From: Conidiobolus incongruus B7586 | Taxonomy: Eukaryota > Entomophthoromycota > Entomophthoromycetes > Entomophthorales > Conidiobolaceae | Length of the DNA: 31,260 nucleotides | NCBI GenBank assembly: GCA_000697335.1 | Contig: JNEM01013002.1 | Location: forward strand, 1 to 31,260 | Direction of reading: 5' to 3' | In this document: positions 1 through 13,595 of the stretch, piece after piece | How positions within the stretch are numbered: position 1 is the stretch's first letter | How the letters are laid out: each line of letters opens with the position of its first letter | Program-made: the position numbers and the translations under genes | Notes under the pieces: model-generated | What the model was told of the DNA's origin: nothing | Databases searched by the model: none | What the model saw: only the letters and a program-made list of their open reading frames with translations

Positions 1-1090
1 TTTATTTGGAATATTTGTTAAATTTAGTTTTTCAAATATTATTTATTATTTTGTAAATTAATTACACAATAATTTAATAATTATTATAGATATTAATTAT
101 ATTTGTTTTATAAATATAATTAGAGTTTTTTATTTTTTAGTTTAATTTTAATATTTTTAATTAAAATAAATTGATTTTAATATTTGTTAAAGCAATTATT
201 ATTAAATATAGAATATAATTTTTTATTTTAAATTTTATATGATATAAATAAATTTTGTATATGTTATAGAAATATAATATGATTATATAAAAACCAAATA
301 AAAAATTTTTGCAATAATTATTTAAATATAAATTTCACCATTGATAAAATTTTGTTATACACCCAATTATCTAGACTTTAGACACAAATTGTATTTTCTA
401 TATTAAAAAATTCAATCAGTTTTACTTAATGAAAATTGTCTATTAAATCTTCCACTTAGTTTGTTACTTAATTATTTATTGAATTCAGTTATAAATTCTA
501 TAATTATTTATATATTGTGAAATATATCAAAAAATTGTATTGACAATCAAAATCTGTATTTGATGTATATTTTTTAGGAACTATATATTATAGAAAATAT
601 TTAAAAAATATTAAAGCATGCATTGTACAATCATTTTTGCAATCAGTGTTTATGATATATTAAAATCAACATTTCATGCAAAAATGAATTTATAGCAAGA
701 TCTGAATAATAAATTTGTAAAGTGAAATTTTAAATAGTAATTTTCCTTTATAGTTATTTGACATAAATGTAAATGGGTGGAGTGTGATTGTTAAAAACCA
801 CTAAAGTGTTTAACAATTAAGATGTGATACAAGTTTATTGATAATTTTGAATCATAGATCATTTAGGCAAAATTTATAGATTATATGGCTGAAAAAAAAA
901 GGAAATTTCAGTATATTTGAGATAAAATTATTTTATTAGGAATTCTATTATGTAGGAATAAACTATTAACATGATCAAATATTAAAATAATTAATAATAG
1001 AGAATTGAAATAAATCAAATTCAAAAACTTGGAGTTTTTGAGCTAAAACATGATCTATTAAAAATAAAGTTATTACATTCGAAGATTTGT
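1..1090. other. AT-rich intergenic DNA, no gene seen
   Basis: Extremely A+T-rich sequence with stop codons throughout all frames. It forms the 3' flank of the ARF-GEF gene that ends at 1091. I see no RNA gene, tandem repeat or coding remnant in it. Confidence 0.7.
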
Positions 1091-4000
1091 TTATGGTAAA
1101 GGTTCCTCATCCATTAATGGAGACTTTGGATTGGTTGATACAGAAGGTGAGAAGCTATTGCGGAAACCATCCAAGCTATATACACCAGACTCCATATCAA
1201 TATGCATACTGTCAGTTCCCGAAAAGAGACTGGGCTCAGAGCCTAATGCCACCTCATCCAAGAGATTACCTTGATGAGTGCGATCTTGTGCAAAATCAGA
1301 GCTAATGGTTTGATCGAGAGCAATGTCCGAGTCATGATGGTCTTGATCATCTTCATCCTCGCCTTCAGACTCATGGTGAACACCGCGATTGACTTGGATT
1401 GCTTTCCTGAGCACATCAGCATATGTTTGGTATTTGATTAGCTCTCGCAATAGATATTGACTTTTACGCTCCCAGTTAGAAAAGGCTTTTGCATATTGAG
1501 CCGATTTGGTGGGAAGGCGCTGATAAATAACTGCACGAAGTTCCATATGAGATACCAATTCAGCATCGAGTGTAGAAATCTGACGCAAGAGTGCTTGCAA
1601 CTGCCCCTTTTGGCTGAGTAAACTGCGAACCATGGGTGGTGCAGGAGGTTTCCAATCGTGAAGCTGAATCGATGAGCTAGATGGAATTGTCGTTGATGAA
1701 CGGCCGCTATCACTGATAGAGAGTGAATCAGAGATTGAAGGTGATCGAACAACATTCGAAGAGTCTAGTTCCTCTTCACGGTCGAATGATGTGCCCCAGC
1801 CATAATCAATACTACTAATACCACCAGGCAACGGCTCTTTTGACTCTCTTGCTGACCAATAATTGCACAGAATGACCCATTCTGCAACAACCTCCGAAGA
1901 CTGTCCTTGAAATAGGTAAACACCTCCTGAAGGCAATTGAAGAGCGAAAACGTGGGGTCGACTTGATGAATATCCAGGAGGAGGCAGTGTAACCGACAAA
2001 CAGTGCCTTAGGGATACGTTGCCCAGTTGAAGAGAAACATCCATTAATTCTAAACCATCTCCACCGCCCATTCCACGGCCTTTCTCGGATTTGTACATTT
2101 TCAGATCCCCGCGATCAACAACAACAAGACAATCTCTCCAGGCTCGGTTAGCTGCTTTTCTATCAGCACGTTCATATAAATGCTTCCTAACCAGTGTTCC
2201 AACCTTCTGGTAAGGATAAATAGGAGCTTCGGTAGGACGAGCAGCAACTGGAGAACCCATGGCAGGAGATGAGGTAGTTTTGCCATATGTGATGGAGGTG
2301 GTAGGAGACGAACTATAGGTATGAGAAGATATGTTGAGCGAATGGCCGCTGGCTTGTCTTGATAAGTCACCCCACTGAGGTCCTTTTCGGTTAGTATTGG
2401 ATTTCATTTTCGCTAAAGATTTGGTTCGATGCAATTGTGGAGATGAAGATGAGGTGGATCCAACTCGACTCGTGCTGGGAAGACTTGCTGAGCGCTGCTG
2501 AATTTGATTGGCCTTAATTCGGTTATACATCTCCTTTAATAAGTTGGTAAGTTCTTGCAAGTCGTGAGGCTTAATACGATAGTTGGCAGGATTATACTCT
2601 GTAGCTTCGTTGGTGGCTTCGATAGCAGAAAGCGTGTTTTTGACAAAGTCGTTTCGAGACATTTTGATGTGGTTTTTGGCAACATGCAAATCAGTATTCA
2701 AGAGCAGTAATGAATAAGAAACAGCATAAACGACATCTTGTGTAAGGAATATGCTTGGAGGATTGCGGTTGGGATTATGATTGCAAGCCCAATAGCGCTT
2801 TGAAAACTGGTTTAAGATTCGGTCAATTACTTGGGTTTCACCTTGTAAGTGTAATTGATGGCACAAAGATCTAAATGCATCATCAAGCGTCATGTTAGAA
2901 AAATCAAACAAATTCATATATTCCTCCAAAACTATGGCATTAAACTGCTTTCGATTTCCAAGATAATCTGTAATTTGCTCAGGTTGCAAAAATGAAGGAT
3001 CATTCTGAAAGCAACGAAGCGCAATTGCTTGCACTTCCTCTTTATCACATGTACCATCAGTATCATGGATTGAATGCTGGTCATTTTCAATATAATTCTC
3101 TTCTTGTTCGCCTTCTACCTCTCTTATGGGCTCGGCAGCGATTTCACTAATGTTGGTATGAGGGGACTGTGCGGCCGAATCCAATGAGGATTTTGGAGAA
3201 GCCGAAGTTTTAGCAAATTTAGAATTGTCAGAGTTGTAAGTATCCAAAGGAACTCCCTGAACAACGGTTTCAAGTGTTGAGACCAGCTCCTTTTGGTGAT
3301 TATCCAAATTAAAGTTGGATTCATGGTCAGATTCACTAGCTTCACTAGTAATATTAATATTAACGGAATTTTTACGACTGGTTTGACCATATGATGATTT
3401 ATTATTACCCAGAGTTATCGCACCTAAAGATTGATTTAAACGGTACATTTCATCAGAGGAGTTTCTTCCTGCCAAACCTGGATGATGGCTATAAAAGTTT
3501 TGTAATTGGGTTTTAAAGGCTAAATTAGGATCCTCCACCATTGACTCATCTATGATAGGAGGAGAAGTAGCAGCTCTTGAAGGAGGCTGGGTATTAGAAG
3601 AGCGGTATTTTTGAGTTACAGGACTATTGGGACAAGATATATTACCAGCTGGAGCCGTAGCAGATGTTCGGACTGAGTATAAGCTATCTCGTCTTAATTC
3701 ATCCGGCTGAGAATGAATTTCTGGAGTAGCCGTTGTAGAGGATATATCATCGATGTCAACTCGCATATGATCATCAGTATTAGATTCTAAAGGATGAGTG
3801 CTATTAGTTTCGAATCTACTAGGCCTAATACCAAATTCCGATTTAAGATTGGATTTTGAAGAATGAGATTTGGAAAACCCAGTCAGACGAGAGAAAAACT
3901 GAGATGTTCGCTTCAGCTTAGAATTTTTGATAGCTGGATTTTCCAAAACCGGATTAGGTCCTATACCATTATATCTATACTGACCTTCGCCTGAAGGAAC

Positions 4001-4226
4001 TACATTGACCCCAACAGGATCTGAAGGAGAAAAGGGGGCAAAAACAATGGGCTGTGGTCGTCGAGATTTATCAATAGAAGATTCATTAGTGTTGCTTGCT
4101 CTATGTCTAGCAAGGTTATCTAAAAAATGAAAATAAATTAAAATTGAAATTAAGAATAAAGTTTATAAAATTTAATTATTAAATAAATTAAAACTTACGA
4201 GCATATTCAGCATCAATAGACTCCAT
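1091..4226 (-). CDS. EFA6/PSD-type ARF guanine nucleotide exchange factor (Sec7 + PH)
   Basis: Two exons, 4226-4199 and 4119-1091, joined across a 79-nt GTAAGT...TAG intron; about 1018 aa. The long second-exon frame stays open past its TTG at 3946, and splicing to the short exon gives an ATG start (MESIDAEYA). The first ~360 residues are Ser/Asn-rich and probably disordered. A Sec7 domain spans about 365-525. It has the catalytic glutamate finger in LQGETQVIDR (E437) and the second signature LLLLNTDLH...KMSRNDF. A PH domain spans about 645-768 (GTLVRKHLYERA to AEWVILCNYWSA), and a helical coiled-coil tail lies at about 845-900, ahead of an acidic C-terminus. Sec7, PH, coiled coil in that order is the EFA6/PSD architecture, related to fungal Yel1/Syt1. 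Such proteins load GTP onto ARF-family GTPases at the plasma membrane, with the PH domain giving lipid binding. That role is inferred from the family; assignment to one fungal orthologue is uncertain. Confidence 0.9.
4120..4198 (-). other. Intron of the ARF-GEF gene
   Basis: Donor GTAAGT at 4198-4193 and acceptor TTTTTTAG ending at 4120. Splicing joins a 28-nt first exon (9 codons plus 1 nt) to the main frame and supplies the only good ATG. Without it the protein would have no ATG near the N-terminus. Confidence 0.75.
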
Positions 4227-6008
4227 TCTATATATACAAAATAATAAGAATATATACAATATAAATAATAAGACGTTCGGGTGATTTTATGTAAGTATAT
4301 TTAATAATTATGATAATAACAAATAGATTATAAAATAGTAAATTTATTATTCTGTAAAAGTAATAAATATTATTTAAATTTATCAAGTTAAAAACAATGG
4401 AAAAAATATATGCTTTGGTTAAGTCATTCTAAATAATCCACTAAATTGATTTATGCTTAATTGGGAACATGATGGAGCCAGAATCATATGTACCTTAATG
4501 TTTCTAATTATGTTAATATACCCACTCATGAAGAACTTAAATTTAATCGAAATAGTCTTTTTGTAAAGAATATGATGAATCAATGCCCCTTCGGTTCATA
4601 CTCAATTGAAGGGGTAAATAAATTAAGTAATAGATAGGCCTATATTTTATTATTATTATTATATTTATATAATTTCATTATTAAATATTGCTTATTTTAG
4701 ATTTAATGTTATGAATAATAAATAATATACACTTGAAAATGCAATATAATTGATATATTCGGTATTATTATTATATGATATTATTAGGAAATCATTCATA
4801 ACTCTATTCGTTTGTATATAAAATATGTATTTAACAAATATTACATCATACATGATATCAAGAAATATTTATTTATTATCAATAGATAAAATAAATTCAT
4901 TCTTTAAATTTAATTGGAAACTACCTCTACACATATATCTGTTTGAACTGTTAATTCATTAACTTAAAATAAATACAGTAAACTTTAGAGGATATATAAT
5001 TTTAATTTTTTAAATATTTAATTTCCAACATACAAATGAAATAATCAAATATGTTATGCATTTTAGAAGTCAAATCAAGACTGAGATTTATTTTGTTCCA
5101 AGATTTATAAATTAAGTCATTTTTATCCCATTAAATCCCTTTATTTAATTGAATGTTATTGATAAAGTCCTACACATCCAGAATCCAAGATAACTTTACA
5201 ATTAGATCGATTTTAAAACCAAAATTGTAAAATATATATCAAATAATGTTTATATAACACTAATTAATAATTTAATCTTATTGATTCTGATTCTAAAATT
5301 TATTATTTAAGATCAATATATTAACAAAATAGTAAAACAAAATGTCAAATTGTATTTGATTTATATGCTGAAAGGATAAATAAAACATATTATATTTGAT
5401 ATGAATTTCAAAGTATATTCACATTCAACAATTTAATCTCAATTATTTAATAGTCAATGAATATAATAATATCAGATCTATAATTTAAAAATTTTAAGTA
5501 TAACTGTAAATTTGAATTGATTATATTAATGGAGAAAGTTAATTTTACATGATAAATTGGTAATTCAATATTTCTTACATATGTCATGTCTAAAAACAAA
5601 GGTGGAAAATAACTAATTTTGAAAAATGTATTCAACTGTTTTAAAATGTGGCAAATTGGATAAAGATAGTAATATTCTCCAATGTACAAGAAATTGGAAT
5701 AAAGTTTTACGAATAATATGATGGCACTAACCAATTACAACCAATGAAACATGGGATATTTATATTGGGAGATATCATATTATGTTAACTGTCTAAAATA
5801 TTTTAAAATTCAATTTAATACTTAAAAATCAAGAAAAAAAATAAGACATGTTTTTTGTAAATTAATATCGTTTTTATGAATTTAAAATGAGAGAATGGAG
5901 GAATAAAAAGTTAATTTAACAACCCAGAATTCAATAATATACACTATATAGAATCTAATCAAGAGAGAATTAAGCTAGATTCTTAATAATTCGAAATATA
6001 AAATATCA
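4227..6008. other. Intergenic DNA, AT-rich, with one coding-like scrap
   Basis: Lies between the 5' end of the ARF-GEF gene and the 3' end of the coiled-coil gene. Most of it is low-complexity A+T. About 4396-4637 is less AT-rich and reads like former coding sequence (see findings). A GC-rich hairpin sits at 4586-4614. The minus-strand open stretch at 5447-5734 has no recognisable protein character. Confidence 0.6.
4586..4614. repeat. GC-rich inverted repeat (7-bp stem)
   Basis: CCCCTTC at 4586-4592 and GAAGGGG at 4608-4614 form a perfect 7-bp stem around a 15-nt loop. It stands out in very AT-rich surroundings. It lies inside the coding-like scrap, so it may be a chance product of that sequence. 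Confidence 0.4.
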
Positions 6009-7027
6009 TTAGATGAGAGAAGAGATTTCGTTATCTAAAATTAAAAAATTAGAAGATTAATAAAAGTTTCTAAATTATTTATATTACCAGCTGCTTTCAC
6101 TTGATTCGTGAGTTCATACAGGGTTTTGCGCAAATGATCTCTATACTTAAAAAAATTAGATTTTTTTGTGACATATTAGATGAAAAAGTTACCTCATTGG
6201 CATTCATTGTCTTATTATAAGAGGATGCACTCGAAAATAGTTTACTATCTTGTTTACGATTGGGTGTTTTTTGCTTTAAATCAGATATCTACAAAATTGA
6301 ACTGAATAAAACTATTTAAAATATAATATTAAGTAATTATACCTCTCGCTCCAACTGATATATCATTTGTTTTAATTCCTGGTTTCTTTTTCCTTTTTTC
6401 TTAATTTCGAAAACAATCTCTTTATTATCTATCTCTGGAGTCTGTTTTTGTGCTTTTGGTTCAGAATTATTGAAATTGATCTATATCAAAACATTAGTGA
6501 GACATAAACAGAAAGTCATTAAATCTAAATACTTTCTCAAGGGAAGATTTATGTTGATTGAGTACTCGAAGGTGGTTTTCAAATTCTTTCTGAATTAAAT
6601 CTGTTTCGTGTCTGATTGAATCCAAATGACTATAAATTAATTAATTAAATTTTATATTACATATAGAACTAATAAATTACCATAAATCAATGACTGTTTG
6701 TATCCATTGAGCTTTTTGATGATATGTACTCTCAAGTATTTGCAATTTTTCTATCGGAGAATAACTATATAATGTAAAATTAATAAAAATTGAAATATTA
6801 ATTTGAAATTAGACATACTTTTCAAATTCATCACCATATTTTTCAGAAATACTTTTAGGTGGAGGAGGAATTAAATCATTATATATTATAATATCCTCTT
6901 TAGTGCCTTGTCGAATCCTCTTTTTGATAATAGACTTTAAGGCATCTGCCTTAGTAATTGGGTCAGCAGAAAAGTTGAGCTCGGATATTGATGATAAATT
7001 GTTTTGAATACTTTTTAAATACTCCAT
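6009..7027 (-). CDS. Coiled-coil protein of unknown function, seven exons
   Basis: Exons 7027-6819, 6764-6681, 6629-6533, 6480-6343, 6288-6193, 6145-6088 and 6034-6009. Six introns of 47-54 nt, all GT...AG, and the reading frame closes at every junction, giving about 235 aa from ATG 7027. Residues ~1-70 are helical with a proline run (DLIPPPPKSISEKYG at ~51-65). The rest is rich in Glu, Lys, Gln and Leu and looks like two coiled-coil stretches (about 72-130 and 155-180), with a charged C-terminus ending SSLI. The last intron is the least certain: if it is retained the tail would be a different short peptide. I do not recognise the family. The size and coiled-coil layout would fit a kinetochore or cytoskeletal subunit, but no diagnostic motif supports that. 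It is divergent from the Sm-D3 gene across 223 bp. Confidence 0.7.
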
Positions 7028-7250
7028 ATTAAAAAATTGGTTACTTTAGAATTAAAAATGTGTTTATTGTTTTTTTCTTTCACAAAGAGATTTAATGTTC
7101 AAAAGATGACTAATCTAGTATGAACAAACTTGAATTAGAAAGAAAAAATGAGTCCCATAATTTGAGAATAAGAAATGTTTTAATAAATTTTCTATACTAT
7201 TAATCAATTGGAAATCAACATAACAAATATCATTTTGATTAAAAAATACA
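7028..7250. promoter_or_regulatory. Shared divergent promoter region
   Basis: Only 223 bp separate the start codon of the minus-strand coiled-coil gene from the start codon of the plus-strand Sm-D3 gene, so both promoters must lie here or overlap the genes. The stretch is AT-rich with poly-T/poly-A runs. I see no clear TATAAA box facing Sm-D3, so start sites may be dispersed. Confidence 0.5.
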
Positions 7251-7685
7251 ATGTCTATCGGTGTTCCAATTAAACTCCTTAACGAATCGCAAGGACATAT
7301 CGTCACATTAGAACTTCATAATGGTACACTATATCGTGGTAAACTTTTTGAGGCCGAGGACAATATGAATGTCCAATTAAAAGATATCACAGTTACTGCT
7401 AGAGATGGTCGCGTAACTCAATTAGAACAAGTTTATATTAGAGGTTCCCATGTCCGCTATTTCATAGTCCCTGATATGCTTCGAAATGCACCAATGTTTA
7501 AACACATAACTCCTGGCTCTCTTAAAGGAAAGGGTTTGGGTATTGCAAGAGGCAAAATTGGTATTGGTAGAGGTTTAGGTATATATTTATTATTATTATT
7601 ATTATTTATATATATTCTAATTTTATATTTAGATCGTCTTGGTAGAGGAAGAGGAATTGCAAGAGGAGCCCCTACAAGAAGATAA
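7251..7685 (+). CDS. SMD3: Small nuclear ribonucleoprotein Sm-D3
   Basis: Exons 7251-7578 and 7633-7685 around a 54-nt intron (GTATAT...TTTAG), giving 126 aa, the same length as human Sm-D3 as I recall it. The protein opens [16 protein letters not shown] and carries Sm motif 1 ([14 protein letters not shown]...EDNMNVQL) and Sm motif 2 ([17 protein letters not shown]). It ends in an Arg-Gly tail ([14 protein letters not shown]) of the kind methylated on arginine in Sm proteins. Sm-D3 is one of seven subunits of the heptameric ring on U1, U2, U4 and U5 snRNAs and is needed for splicing. The intron length is a multiple of three with no stop, so retention would insert 18 mostly hydrophobic residues into the RG tail without shifting frame. 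Confidence 0.97.
   Translation: MSIGVPIKLLNESQGHIVTLELHNGTLYRGKLFEAEDNMNVQLKDITVTARDGRVTQLEQVYIRGSHVRYFIVPDMLRNAPMFKHITPGSLKGKGLGIARGKIGIGRGLGIYLLLLLLFIYILILYLDRLGRGRGIARGAPTRR
7579..7632 (+). other. 54-nt intron in Sm-D3, frame-neutral
   Basis: Donor GTATAT after the G at 7578, a CTAAT branch-like element, and acceptor TTTAG at 7628-7632. Removal restores the canonical GLGIARG...LGRGRG tail and a 126-aa product. The interior contains a TTA-triplet run (Leu if translated). Confidence 0.8.
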
Positions 7686-8042
7686 TTCGTTCATTCAATT
7701 GGTTAGTAAATTTGTCTGTAAAGTATTCAAACCTTTTTAAAATTATTTCTTTTTTGTTTTTTAAATATTTTTCATTTTATTATCTCGATTAATTTCGCTA
7801 TTTTTTCAACTAATTTCTAATAAGACGTTGCTGATTTGTACTAAAGTTTATCTTTATTCATTCTAGTAAAATTATTGACCATAGAAATACTTTATTATTT
7901 TATCAAATATAATTCTTATTATTTCCAAAACAAAGTAATATATTTTATCTAGCTTCCTTCATATTCTACATTTGATAGTAATTCAACAACAGACTTGATC
8001 ATTGGAATAATATATGCATTTTATCAAGATAATAAGGATATT

Positions 8043-8080
<38 letters not shown>

Positions 8081-10210
8081 GAATTGTCTTATCATTTGTA
8101 GATAATTTTATATGTTTACATTTTATTGATTATAGATTATTCATATTAGTATTAAATTTAATCGATTTAATATATTGATATTTGTGGATTGTGTTTTTAT
8201 TAAATCATCATTTATCAATAAACTAATTGAATATTGTTTATTCTTTAAATGAATTTGTTTTCATTTATTAATATATTACATTTTTACTTTTATATATTTA
8301 CAAAATATACTCTATTCTGCGACAAAAGCCCGCGATTAAATTCTACACAAAATCAAATAGAAGATATAAGATTTTGAGTGTTGAAATAAATCTAATCTCA
8401 TCAATAATTAATATATTTTTAAGACTATTAATTTAAATATTCATAGAAAGTAATTCAATTTAATAATATACTTGAAAAAAAAATTATTAACATAATGTAA
8501 TATCTATTTGCAATCTTTTTTCATTTATATACTATTAAAACTAAATATATTTGTTCAAAGTTTTTGAATTATAATCAAAGTATATTGAATCAATAGAAAA
8601 TGCAAGTGATATTAATATGATAATAAAGATATATATTCAAATGTATATTATATAATATTATGTATATGTTTTATTGGCATTAATTTTTTTAGCTATTTCA
8701 ATTCATCATATATTTATAAATTTCCAATTAAAGTATACAAGTAATTTAACATCAATATCTGCAAACAAAATATAAAAAAACATAATATACCTCAATGTAT
8801 TTTTAATTTAATCATGATGAAATTTATTATGCATTAGGTTGTAAATTTTATAAGTTGTGAGACCGCATTAAATTTTAACGAGTTTCCTAACAATTCTATC
8901 ACTATTTTTTAACACATCAATTTCAGTTTGATTATATTGTCTCATTTAATTTCTATATATCAATTTTTCAATTCAGTTTTAATAAGCCATCAAAAATACA
9001 AAAATATTCATAAAATATCATAGCTAAAAATTATGAATTTGAATTGAAAATTTTGGATTAGGTATATTTAATTTTAAATTATCATTTTTCAACGTTTAAT
9101 ACTAGTAACAAGTGAAACACTTTAATTTTTTTATTATTATTCAGTTTATAAAAAAGTTACAAAAGTTGAAAATTAATAGTTTTTATTTTTGTAAATCAAA
9201 ATACATATTCAAATAATCTAAAATATTTTTGCAATATTAATGAAATATTGATTATATAGGTTTAAAGTTAAATATAATAATAGTGTATATTAAAGTTTGT
9301 ATAAATTTATCTATTCCTTAAAATAGATTTAATTAATAGTAAACTACAAATCCTGAAAAATGGTTTCCAATGAAAAAATTGGGAATATATATTAATCATT
9401 ATAATATTAATAATTAATACTAAAAAAATATAATATTGTAAATTAGTCAATTTACATTTTTATTGAAACAATATTTGATTCAATGAAATTGCAACAAATT
9501 TATTAATTCAAATTGTCACGATAGAATTATCGGGAACTATGTAATGAAATCAATTAATAACTTAAACATAAATATCATTGAAAAATACTATTAGTTAGAT
9601 AACTCATTATGACTATAGATTTTATCTAATCCAGTTGGGATACTGTGTTTTTTTGGAATTTAAAATCTCATGAAAAGATACTAATACAACTAATCTTAAT
9701 TCCATTAAATGTTGCTTTGCTGAAAACAAAAATTATTCTGATTATTGAATTAAATCATCAAAATTTTCTGAACACTATATAATGAATACGACACTAGATA
9801 ATATCAAGATATGAAATTGATATATTAATTTAATTTTTACTCTACAACTTTTAATTTATATAATATCTTTCTCTTAATAGATTGAATATTGATCTAGATG
9901 ATGTATAGATTTAATCTATTGGACTGTTTGTTTGATAAAATACATTTGACTTTAATTACAGATAGCTCTAATTCTCCAATAATATTTATTATTCATTCAC
10001 TAATTTTCAATATTTTAATTTAAATAAGTAATGAATTCCTTTTTTATACATTTATTGGTTTATGAAAATTAATATATATTATATTCAAAATTAATCTCTA
10101 TTTACTAATATAAAATTGTATTATACTATCAATAATATTAGCGTTAATCAATTAAAATATCAATACAATAAAACTGAAATAATCTATTGCACCTAATTTG
10201 ATTCCCTTGA
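7686..10210. other. Intergenic DNA with a (TA)n tract
   Basis: About 2.5 kb between Sm-D3 and the MAPKK, both on the plus strand. It is nearly all A+T with many stops. The only clear element is the (TA)16 tract at 8047-8078. A small GC-rich patch near 8317-8334 (GCGACAAAAGCCCGCG) is isolated and unexplained. No gene or RNA is recognised. Confidence 0.6.
8047..8078. repeat. (TA)16 dinucleotide microsatellite
   Basis: Sixteen uninterrupted TA units, followed by AATG. It is an ordinary slippage tract for DNA this AT-rich and is likely length-polymorphic. Confidence 0.95.
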
Positions 10211-11496
<1,286 letters not shown>

Positions 11497-13595
11497 ATTT
11501 AATTATTTAAAAAATTATCTGAACTGTATAATTTATTTGGAATTGATTATAATTATAATGTAATAGTTTTCTCTAGTAATTTCCATTCTCAACTATGACT
11601 AGTATAATTATTATCACTTATTTTGAATGCCATTACTAAAGTCTTTAATATTATTCAAATTTAATCAATTCATTGAAATTTTTTCAATAATATTTTTATT
11701 ATATAATTAGAATCAAGAATCTCTCTACTACACCTTTGAATTATAACATTCAAATCATTATTTTACAGAATACATCAATTTATTATGATTTATTCAAACC
11801 CATCCTTATTTAATATCCGATAATATTTTATATTTGCTATAAATCAAAATACTATTATATATTTCATAATAATTTAAATTAGACAAAAGCATCATATTTA
11901 GTATTAAGGTATATCTTGATATAATAGTCATAATAGATTGGCTTTCATTTATAAAGGATAATAGTTATAAGTTGCTAAATAACATTATATCATTGATTAT
12001 ATAGAATTTTTATTTTTATTTTTGAATATATGTGGCTCTAAGTTAGATGTTTCTATTTATCAACAATTTTTTAATTTGATTCCATCATATATTACAATTG
12101 AGAGTGAGAAAATCAATTGTAATTTTTATTAAAAATATCATTATATATATAAACATAAATGTTTAAATACACAATTCAATATTATAGCTTATATATATTT
12201 ATATTAAGATTAAGAAATTGAAACAAAAATTAACTTTATGATAATTTGATCTGGTTCAAGAAAATGTAATAACTTATTTAAAGCACCTATATTAAATTTA
12301 ACATATTGTGAAAGTTGAAGTTAAAATTCATTTTATTATTTCTGAGTAATGTACTGAAATTAATATTATTCATAATAAAATTTAAGAAAAATACGAGTAT
12401 ATATTACCCATCTAATATTTTCAGTTCTTTATAACTCATTTAAATTTATTATTCATTTTAAAAAATTAATTTATATAGATTAATTAATGAGTAATTATAA
12501 ATTATCCAATCATTATTGATTAAAGATGAATTTATATTATAATTTGTTAGAAATGTAATTCCTAGAGTATATACTATAATACAACAAACTAAAACAAACT
12601 ATAAAATTATTCTAATATATTAGATTTGACTTTTATATATTAAAACCATTTAAAACTATTAAAAATACAGGACAGATTATTTATAGTCAATAATAAAACT
12701 TTGTAATTGATTATTATTATTATTTATTAATTATTTAATCTATTAAAATATATTGAATTAAAAGATTAATAAAGATATTTAATTAAAAATATTAAATATT
12801 ATAAAAATTATATGAAATGTAAATATATTATAATTTTTTTGGTTATAATATTAAATTATAATGAAAAATAGTATAATATATACTTAATTGAAGTATTATG
12901 ACAGCATTTTAGAGATTTTCTCGATATCCACTTGTAAAATATTATTATGATTTCGATTTTAAAGATCTTTAAATTTAGTTTGATATTTACTTTTCAATTA
13001 CATATTATATTACAACATTTCCAAAATAAAAGTATCATATTCTTTCTTAAATCAAGTACAAGACTTTAAAAATTCTATTAGTGAAAGTCGATTTAAATCA
13101 ATATTAACATTAATATTCATGTAATTAATTATAATAATTTATTGTATCTTATTCATTAAACATTTGGTGAAAATAATCATATAATTTTTAATTGATGATT
13201 TTGATTAATATCTTTCAACAATCTGTAATTTTATTGAGTTGATTACTAGTAATAAAAAAATACATTAGCAGAGTTAAATATGACAATTATTCCTAGTATT
13301 CATACCTATTTAATATTATTAGTTTAAAAGCTTTAAATTAAAAAGTTGTATAGATGATAAATTAGTATATAGATTATAGATTATTGACTATTGATTATGA
13401 GTTTTAAAGCTAGTGATAATTTGATCAAAACAAATATTTTCAGCCTACAGCTGTATTTGATTAATTTGAAAATACTTGATTATTAAACAGTTTATTTATG
13501 AATACTTAAATAATACTATGAATGAATCATAATACCGATGATAATCAATGAATGATTAATCCATTGAATAAACGAGTTTAAAATTACAAATGTAA
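11497..13595. other. Intergenic DNA, no gene seen
   Basis: About 2.1 kb between the convergent 3' ends of the MAPKK and Set9 genes. It is dense A+T with stops in every frame. I found no repeat, RNA gene or convincing remnant. Confidence 0.65.

Noticed and set aside
1087-2370. Several open frames overlapping the ARF-GEF gene on both strands
   Set aside because: All overlap the Sec7/PH coding frame and lack protein features of their own.
5580-5720. Possible FLYWCH-like zinc finger remnant on the plus strand
   Set aside because: Only a loose pattern (QCTRNWNK) after choosing between frames; the expected Cys/His set is incomplete.
5447-5734. 95-codon open stretch on the minus strand
   Set aside because: Ile/Tyr/Leu/Phe-rich composition expected from random AT-rich DNA; no motif, no splice context, no promoter.
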